From the NCBI GenBank assembly GCA_021161405.1, contig JAGHAR010000014.1:1-5108 (forward strand): DNA of 5,108 nucleotides, read 5' to 3'. The notes under the pieces were generated by a model. It made no database searches. It saw only the letters and a program-made list of their open reading frames with translations, and was not told the DNA's origin. The DNA is from Candidatus Iainarchaeum sp. GTDB lineage: Archaea > Iainarchaeota > Iainarchaeia > Iainarchaeales > JAGHAR01. Positions 1 to 5,108 of this stretch are shown here, piece by piece. The position numbers were made by a program, and so were the translations under genes. The first letter of the stretch is position 1, and each line of letters begins with the position of its first letter.

Positions 1-2912
1 CAATTCCCTTTGCTCAAGGTTTTACAGCAATTATCGGCAGCAACGGTTCTGGAAAAAGCAATATTTTAGATGCAGTAATGTTTGCACTTGGTGCAACATC
101 TTTGAAACAATTAAGAGCTTCAAAGCTAACAGATCTAATTCACAGTGGGAGTAAGGAAGGATACGCGAGGGTCACGATTTATTTGAAGTATAACAAGCAG
201 AAATACGAGATAACGAGAATTATAGATAAGCACGGGAGATCCGTGTTCAAACTAAATGGAGACAAAAAAACCATGAACGAAATAACTTCTTTTTTATCGG
301 AGCTCGGAATTAAACCAAACGCTCATTATATAGTTGCACAGGGAGACATAAGTAAAATTGTAGAAATGAACCCTATTCAGAGGAGGCAAATAATAGACGA
401 TATTGCAGGCATTCAAGAATTCGAAGAAAAAAAAGAAGAGGCGAAAAAGGAAGTAGAAAGAGCTGAGAGAAAAATAAAGGAAGTAGAAATAATAGTAAGG
501 GAACGGGAAAAGGTTTTGGAACAATTGAAAAAAGAAAGAGAAGCAGCCTTAGAACATGAAAGAATGCAGAAGAGGTTGAAGAGACTAAAGTTAACATTTC
601 TGAAAAATGAATTAAATATAGCAAAAGAGGAGTTTGAAAAAACGAAGAAAAAAATTGAAGGAATTAATGCGCAATTGCAAAAAGAGCAATCAGTACTGGA
701 AAAGGAAAAGGAGAAATCTAAAGAAATGAAGGAAGAATTGGAGAAAGCCATAACGCATGTTTTAAATGCAAATAAACTGTTCTATTCAAACACTGGCGCT
801 AAATTCGAATCCCTAAAAAATAGAAAAAATCTGCTTGAAGAAAGAAGGACAAACCTACTCAACGCAAAGGCAAGAATATTGAAAGAATTAGACGAAGCAA
901 AAGACGAGATAAAGAGAAATGCAGAAAAAGTATCTGCATTAACCGAAGAACTTGAAAACTTTAAACAACAACTCGCTGAGAAAGAAGGTAAATTGAAGGA
1001 AGCGTATTCTAAAATAAAAATGTCACAAGAAGAAGACTATGAAAGCCATGAAAAAGAACTCAGATTACAAAAGGAAAACTTGCAAGAGCGGATAGAAAAG
1101 AACAACGAGGAAAGAACAAATCTAAAAGCAAGACTTGCTAGCATATATGAGTTCCAAAAACAAAACGAAGAAATTGTTCGGGAATTGAACAATAAGCTAA
1201 AAACCCTACATAGGGAAGTAGAAAGATATCAAGCGGCAAAGTCAGAGCTGCAGCGTTTATCTTCCATCGATGAAAATTCCCTTAAAGCAATACAGCAGAT
1301 TATCGAAAAAAAGAATACTGAATTGGCCTCTCTAAGCGAACAGTTAAGAGAGCATAAGGAAAGTCTGGATAAAATAAAGAACGTAAACAGATGCCCTACA
1401 TGCGAAACACCACTTAGTGCAGAACTTAAAAACTCTCTCATGAAACTTAAGGGGAAAAGAATTGAGGAACTAAATAGAAAGATTAATATTCTGCAAAGGG
1501 AGCTCGAAGATGCAAAGGAGAGAAAGAAAACAATTGAAAGTTCAATGGAAAAAATACAACAACTGAAAGAAACAATTACCCGTTATCAATTTTCTGTAAA
1601 TGAATATGAGGAACTTAAGAAGACGCTCGAAAAAAACATTACAGAAAGAAAAAGGAAAGAAAAAGAAAGAAAAGCTCTCGAAGCCGAGATTAATAAAATC
1701 GAAATGGTTATCGCAGAATTAAAGGAAAAGCGACAGGAGGTGGAAGAGAAGATTAGAGCGATAAACGAATCAAAAACCTCCAGAAAGAATTTAATTGAAA
1801 TCTCAAAGCTAGCAGAGGAAAGAGCATCACTAAATGAAAAGATAGCAAACACCTCTGAGGAAATAAAACGGCTAAAAGAAAGGTCGTCTGTGCTGCAGGA
1901 AAAGATAAAATCCTTAACAACTGAACTGGAGGAAACTGAACATAAAATTGTTGAAATAGATGATGAATTGAAAAAGCTTGAAGCTGAAATAAGTGAACTT
2001 GAAGAAGAGGTAGAAAAAGAGCAGAAAAAGCTTGAGGAGCTTGCAAAGCGACGTGTTGAAATAGAGCAAAGATATCAAAAACTCAACGAGAAGATAGAGA
2101 AGAGATCCTCGCTAATCAGAGAACTCGAAAAGAGAATCAGCTATGAAGAGATAGAAAAAAGCAAATATGAAACAAAAATAAATGATATCGAAGAAGAGCT
2201 AAAAGAATACAAAGCGATTTCGCCATTAAGAGAGAGACTCACACAAAAACAGATTAAAAAAGAAATAAAGGCAATTGAAGGGAAATTAGAAAGGTTTGGA
2301 CCCATAAATCTTAAAGCAATTGAAGATTTTGAAGAAGCAAGAGAAAAGCTTGGAGAGATTAAAGAAAAGCTCGAAAAATTAAACAAAGAAAGAGAAGCAG
2401 TGATTGGAATGATAAACAAGATTGAAGTAAGAAGAGATGAGGTTTTTATGAAATGCTTTAACAGTATAAATGAAAATTTTAGGGAAATTTTTTCTCAGCT
2501 CTATGAGGCAGAAGGAAATTTAAAACTTGAAAATGAAGAAAGGCCACTAGAATCCGGTCTGCTCATAGAGGCAAGACATAAGAATAGATTGCAGAGCATA
2601 GATTCGATGAGCGGCGGTGAGAAAACCTTAACCGCTCTAGCATTTATATTTGCCATTCATTTTTATGAAGCTGCGCCTTTTTACTTTTTGGATGAGGCAG
2701 ATGCTGCATTAGATGCAGAAAATTCTTTAAAGTTCTTAAACCTAATTAAAAAAGCATCGAAAAAAACTCAATTTATTGCTATTACACACAACGAGTTAAT
2801 TATAAACGGCGCTGACCAAATAATAGGGGTTGCGCTCTCGAAAGACAAAAGCTCAGTCATAGGAGTGAAGCTACGAGAAGAAGCCAAAACGAAGCAAAGA
2901 GAAATTGCTTAG
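1..2912 (+). CDS. SMC-family chromosome ATPase with a Rad50-type zinc hook in place of the hinge (5' partial)
   Basis: Probable DNA-organising or DNA-repair ATPase of the SMC superfamily, expected to act as a dimer on the chromosome. The first complete codon is at base 3, giving 969 residues in the window (numbered from there). Walker A GSNGSGKS is at residues 12-19, before the first ATG (base 78), so that ATG is not the start. The preceding IPFAQGF matches the N-terminal region of archaeal SMCs, where about 20 residues come before it. The rest of the head is typical SMC: LRASKLTDLI near 34-43, Q-loop Gln113 in VAQGDI, the RRQIIDDIAGI block, GPINLKAI from 766, signature MSGGEK at 869-874, Walker B and D-loop FLDEADAALD with Asp897/Glu898, and H-loop His929. 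Lys/Glu-rich coiled coils fill the middle. They meet at CPTC (Cys464 and Cys467), a Rad50 zinc hook, and no globular hinge is visible. The estimated full length of about 990 residues is below the usual 1150-1190 by roughly one hinge domain. Rad50 itself is less likely, because both head halves carry SMC-specific blocks. Confident about the family; the cellular role is inferred. Confidence 0.93.
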   Translation, partial: IPFAQGFTAIIGSNGSGKSNILDAVMFALGATSLKQLRASKLTDLIHSGSKEGYARVTIYLKYNKQKYEITRIIDKHGRSVFKLNGDKKTMNEITSFLSELGIKPNAHYIVAQGDISKIVEMNPIQRRQIIDDIAGIQEFEEKKEEAKKEVERAERKIKEVEIIVREREKVLEQLKKEREAALEHERMQKRLKRLKLTFLKNELNIAKEEFEKTKKKIEGINAQLQKEQSVLEKEKEKSKEMKEELEKAITHVLNANKLFYSNTGAKFESLKNRKNLLEERRTNLLNAKARILKELDEAKDEIKRNAEKVSALTEELENFKQQLAEKEGKLKEAYSKIKMSQEEDYESHEKELRLQKENLQERIEKNNEERTNLKARLASIYEFQKQNEEIVRELNNKLKTLHREVERYQAAKSELQRLSSIDENSLKAIQQIIEKKNTELASLSEQLREHKESLDKIKNVNRCPTCETPLSAELKNSLMKLKGKRIEELNRKINILQRELEDAKERKKTIESSMEKIQQLKETITRYQFSVNEYEELKKTLEKNITERKRKEKERKALEAEINKIEMVIAELKEKRQEVEEKIRAINESKTSRKNLIEISKLAEERASLNEKIANTSEEIKRLKERSSVLQEKIKSLTTELEETEHKIVEIDDELKKLEAEISELEEEVEKEQKKLEELAKRRVEIEQRYQKLNEKIEKRSSLIRELEKRISYEEIEKSKYETKINDIEEELKEYKAISPLRERLTQKQIKKEIKAIEGKLERFGPINLKAIEDFEEAREKLGEIKEKLEKLNKEREAVIGMINKIEVRRDEVFMKCFNSINENFREIFSQLYEAEGNLKLENEERPLESGLLIEARHKNRLQSIDSMSGGEKTLTALAFIFAIHFYEAAPFYFLDEADAALDAENSLKFLNLIKKASKKTQFIAITHNELIINGADQIIGVALSKDKSSVIGVKLREEAKTKQREIA
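1383..1427 (+). other. Rad50-type zinc-hook segment within the SMC-like protein
   Basis: The segment reads VNRCPTCETPLSAEL, with Cys464 (bases 1392-1394) and Cys467 (bases 1401-1403). The CPxC followed three residues later by Leu, then a return helix, is the Rad50/SbcC hook pattern, in which two such loops share one Zn2+ and join two coiled coils at their tips. The position fits an apex: no proline lies between residues 124 and 465, or between 470 and 741, so each arm is an unbroken helix candidate. The only other Cys in the visible protein is in the C-terminal head half (MKCFN). Zinc binding is inferred from the motif. Confidence 0.88.
2748..2766 (-). terminator. Weak candidate transcription end for the protease gene: two oligo-T runs
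   Basis: Read on the minus strand, a run of seven T (2766-2760) is followed six bases later by a run of six T (2753-2748), about 150 bases past the protease stop. This fits archaeal oligo-T termination. It lies within the SMC-like coding region, where Lys codons give many A runs, so specificity is poor. It is listed because the protease transcript must end somewhere inside this gene. Confidence 0.18.
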
Positions 2913-2915
2913 TGC

Positions 2916-5108
2916 TTATCTGTTTCTCTTCTTCCTTTTCGATCTTCGTTGAGATCTTTTACTTGATCTCCCAGAGGCTCTTTTTTGCCTGGAAGATTTT
3001 AAAGTTGTTGGTTTTGATAAGAGAATTTCTGGCGTTTCTTTAGCTTTTCTATGTTCTTCAATTCTTTTATTAAGTTCCTTTAATCTCTTCTCGAAAATCA
3101 CAAGAGTGGAAAAATAATCTTCAAAGGAAATTTCCCCACGCTCGAGATGTTTCTGTAATCTTTTAATTAATCTCTGAATTGTGTGCAATTCTGAAGAAAT
3201 CATTTCCAATTCCATAGAATGAAGAGCCACCCTTCTTTCTATCGGAGCTTTCTTAATTGTTGTCAAGAGATACACAAGCGCAGCCAACAAGCCCACAATT
3301 AGAAGAAGTAGAACAACAATTAGGTTTAGGTCAATTCCTCTAGCAGGGATGGCCTGCTGAGATTGTAGAGTTGGTATTACCAAGAAATTTATTCCTTTTT
3401 CCTTAATTAATTGCTTTGTAGTTTTAGCAGCGTCAAACATTTCCTCTGCAATTAGGATTATTGCCAAACTATTGCGCGCCATATCTAAAGCTTGTCCATT
3501 AAAGCCCTCTTTTTTGTAGAATTCTGCTGCATTGTAGAAGTACTTGGCATGATCATAGTAAATTCTAACCCATGCAAAGCCATTGAAATCTTTGTCTTCA
3601 GACTCAAGTTTCTTGCTCATAACCAGTATTTTTTGTTTAAGTATTGGGAGAAGCTCTGTAAGCGGTTTGTCCCGGAGCTTCGTAGCTTCTACTGTAGCTA
3701 CAATAATAGCAGCATCAAAGGTTGCAGAGGCATACCATTCTCTTGCCATAGCGGTCTGTGCGGCTGCCATTCTCCTCTGCAAATCTTCGAGTGCTTCTCC
3801 TTTGTAAGAGCTGAAAGCATCCTCTGCCTTTATTAGAAATTTCCGTGCATTGTTTTTAAGGAATTTTTCTGTTGCTAGCCTTTTGCCACTGCAAAGTTTG
3901 GCATTTAACAGCATATCAGAGGCGGCTTCTATCCAGGCATTCGCGAATTCTAAATCTTGAATCTGTTTTAATCTTTCCTCTGTTGAGATAGTGTCTATAC
4001 TTATTGATTCGCTGACAATTCTGATATTAAATTCAGCATAGCCAAACCTCTGCCTTGCAGCGGCAAGCCAATCGAAGCATTCAACAGGCAAGGCAACATT
4101 CAAGTCAACTTCTAAGGATTTCAATTTTTTCTTCAGTTCTGAGAGGAAATCACGTGAAGCAACAGAGAGTGGATCAAGCAACGAGGGGTTCGTAGAGATA
4201 TCTTTTACCAGCTTTGCCTGTACTGTAGCTAAGAAAGCATAGTTTGCAGCCGAGTAAAGATAGTTTGCATCTGCCAAATCCTTTGCTTTAGCATAGAGCT
4301 CTTCTGCCTCTCCAAGCGCTGAAACAAGAGTATTTACGATTGTTGGATCTTCTATTAAACTACCTTGCAAGGCGGTTTTTGCTTCACTGATGCTTTTGGA
4401 GCTCTTTTCAACCATTGCCAATGTTATCTTACGCATTGGCAACATATAAGAAGGCAGCTTTAAGGGAGAAGGAGAAAAGCTAGGCAGAACAGAAGCAGCT
4501 GCATTAACATCAATTTCCTCTATATTTGCAAATGCATATCTTAATGCCTCATCTATGTTTCTGACTTCCACTACCTTTATATTGTACTTCTCCAACGCGT
4601 AGTTACGTAGATCAATGTTCTTTATTTTTATCCCTTCCTTTATTGTTTGTTTTGCTTCTCCCGCAGGAATCATAAAAAGTTTTATACCAGAACGTGCAGC
4701 TGCAATTGTCTTTTCTAACACACCACCAACAGAACCAATAGAACCATCAGCATTAATTGTTCCTGTTATTGAGACATGCGAAGGAAGATTCTTGTCCTGC
4801 AGCATTGTAATTAAAAGAAGGGCCATTGCAGCGCCAGCGCTCGGACCCTCAACGATTGAAGCATTGGAACGAATTTCGAATTTATAGTCGTATTTGTCAA
4901 CATCTTTGAAGTAATTCTTAGCTACTTTGACCGCGAGTTTTTCTGTATTCTGCGTAGTAGTGCCAATTAAAGGAGAAATAGAACTCCAGATCTTTCCGCT
5001 GCCTGGCTCAATGGAAATAGATAATTCAGCAGCTATTCCTTGTCCCTTGCTTGTTACCGCAAATATTTTCATTTCGTTGTGAGATATTACCGCAAAGCAA
5101 GAAGCAGA
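2916..5108 (-). CDS. Membrane-anchored archaeal Lon-like (S16) serine protease with long helical region and basic cytoplasmic tail (5' partial)
   Basis: Likely an ATP-independent serine protease acting outside the cytoplasm at the membrane (COG1750-like). The frame is open from base 5108 to the TAA at 2916-2918 (730 residues, numbered from 5108). The ATG at 5070-5072 is probably internal: it has no ribosome-binding site, it falls where the conserved protease fold begins, and the 12 upstream codons read SASCFAVISHNE, which resembles the end of a signal peptide. The S16 domain spans about residues 13-195. EGPSAG carries Ser90 and GGVLEK carries Lys133; their 43-residue spacing equals that of the E. 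coli Lon dyad. ITGTINADG is also Lon-like. No AAA+ domain is present. Residues about 202-582 are Ala/Tyr-rich helices with Cys344 and Cys406. A single transmembrane helix (about 592-618) is followed by KKAPIERR, placing the C-terminus inside by the positive-inside rule. A coiled coil (about 624-690) and a tail with 16 Lys/Arg in the last 33 residues follow. Substrates are unknown. The family call is strong; topology is inferred. Confidence 0.9.
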   Translation of the reverse strand, partial: SASCFAVISHNEMKIFAVTSKGQGIAAELSISIEPGSGKIWSSISPLIGTTTQNTEKLAVKVAKNYFKDVDKYDYKFEIRSNASIVEGPSAGAAMALLLITMLQDKNLPSHVSITGTINADGSIGSVGGVLEKTIAAARSGIKLFMIPAGEAKQTIKEGIKIKNIDLRNYALEKYNIKVVEVRNIDEALRYAFANIEEIDVNAAASVLPSFSPSPLKLPSYMLPMRKITLAMVEKSSKSISEAKTALQGSLIEDPTIVNTLVSALGEAEELYAKAKDLADANYLYSAANYAFLATVQAKLVKDISTNPSLLDPLSVASRDFLSELKKKLKSLEVDLNVALPVECFDWLAAARQRFGYAEFNIRIVSESISIDTISTEERLKQIQDLEFANAWIEAASDMLLNAKLCSGKRLATEKFLKNNARKFLIKAEDAFSSYKGEALEDLQRRMAAAQTAMAREWYASATFDAAIIVATVEATKLRDKPLTELLPILKQKILVMSKKLESEDKDFNGFAWVRIYYDHAKYFYNAAEFYKKEGFNGQALDMARNSLAIILIAEEMFDAAKTTKQLIKEKGINFLVIPTLQSQQAIPARGIDLNLIVVLLLLIVGLLAALVYLLTTIKKAPIERRVALHSMELEMISSELHTIQRLIKRLQKHLERGEISFEDYFSTLVIFEKRLKELNKRIEEHRKAKETPEILLSKPTTLKSSRQKRASGRSSKRSQRRSKRKKRNR
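2919..2986 (+). terminator. Candidate transcription end for the SMC-like gene: small hairpin plus T-rich tracts
   Basis: Immediately past the SMC stop the plus strand turns strongly pyrimidine-rich (2919-2940). Next come an inverted repeat at 2941-2956 (GATCT ... AGATC, 5 bp plus a possible inner U-G pair), TTTT at 2957-2960, and a run of six T at 2981-2986. Archaeal RNA polymerase terminates at oligo-T on the non-template strand and does not require a hairpin, so the T tracts are the better evidence. The whole stretch lies inside the protease gene, where it encodes the basic tail. Lys/Arg codons read backwards are naturally T-rich, so this may be only a by-product of coding. Confidence 0.35.

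Noticed and set aside
78..80. ATG at 78 as the start of the SMC-like gene
   Set aside because: The same frame is open upstream and contains the essential Walker A motif (bases 36-59), so this ATG is internal.
294..751. Three overlapping minus-strand open frames rich in Phe, Leu and Ser that look like small membrane proteins
   Set aside because: They are antisense to the Lys/Glu-rich coiled coil. AAA/GAA codons read backwards give TTT/TTC, so the hydrophobic look is an artefact. The plus-strand SMC motifs prove the coding strand.
1960..2045. Near-repeats such as AAAAAGCTTGA occurring twice
   Set aside because: They are explained by recurring Lys-Leu-Glu heptads in the coiled coil, with no regular spacing or longer identity to suggest a DNA repeat.
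1229..2419. Several short minus-strand open frames of 70-97 residues
   Set aside because: They show the same compositional shadow of the SMC coiled coil, have no recognisable motif, and lie wholly within a well-supported gene.
1..2912. Rad50 or SbcC as the identity of the left gene, because of the zinc hook
   Set aside because: KSNILDAVMFALG, RRQIIDDIAGI, GPINLKAI and GGEKTLTALAFIFAI are SMC-type blocks. Only the hook resembles Rad50.
3492..4887. Plus-strand open frames of 74-114 residues opposite the protease
   Set aside because: They run antisense to a continuous frame carrying the Lon dyad and a transmembrane helix, and have no domain of their own.
5088..5108. Lipoprotein signal (lipobox) at SASC on the protease N-terminus
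   Set aside because: Position -3 would be Ser rather than the usual Leu/Val/Ile, and the hydrophobic segment is outside the window. It cannot be supported.

Overview
The window looks archaeal. It holds two large genes that converge tail to tail, and each is cut by a window edge. The archaeal call rests on the right-hand gene, a stand-alone Lon-type (S16) serine protease with a C-terminal membrane anchor, an architecture I know from archaea (COG1750-like). It is supported by the left-hand gene, whose ATPase head closely resembles euryarchaeal SMC proteins. The DNA is A+T-rich by eye, and arginine codons are mostly AGA/AGG. I cannot name a lineage.

Left half (1-2912, + strand): a 5'-truncated SMC-family ATPase. 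The Walker A motif lies upstream of the first in-window ATG, so the gene starts before the window, probably by only about 20 codons. Both halves of the head are classical SMC. The middle, however, has no SMC hinge domain. The two coiled-coil arms meet at a Rad50-type zinc hook (CPTC), so the protein is a hybrid: SMC head and SMC-length arms closed by a Rad50 hook. This is the most interesting object in the window.

Right half (2916-5108, - strand): a membrane-anchored Lon-like protease. It has a catalytic Ser/Lys dyad with the Lon spacing, a long Ala-rich helical region, one transmembrane helix near the C-terminus, and a cytoplasmic coiled coil ending in a very basic tail. The reading frame stays open through the right edge, so the true start, probably with a signal peptide, is outside the window.

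The two stop codons are only 3 bp apart, so each transcript must end inside the other gene. A small hairpin plus T-rich tracts just past the SMC stop, and T-runs on the minus strand about 150 bases past the protease stop, are candidate termination sites. No promoter, RNA gene, mobile element, CRISPR array or intergenic region longer than 3 bp is visible. The two genes are not co-transcribed, and nothing in the sequence shows that they work together.
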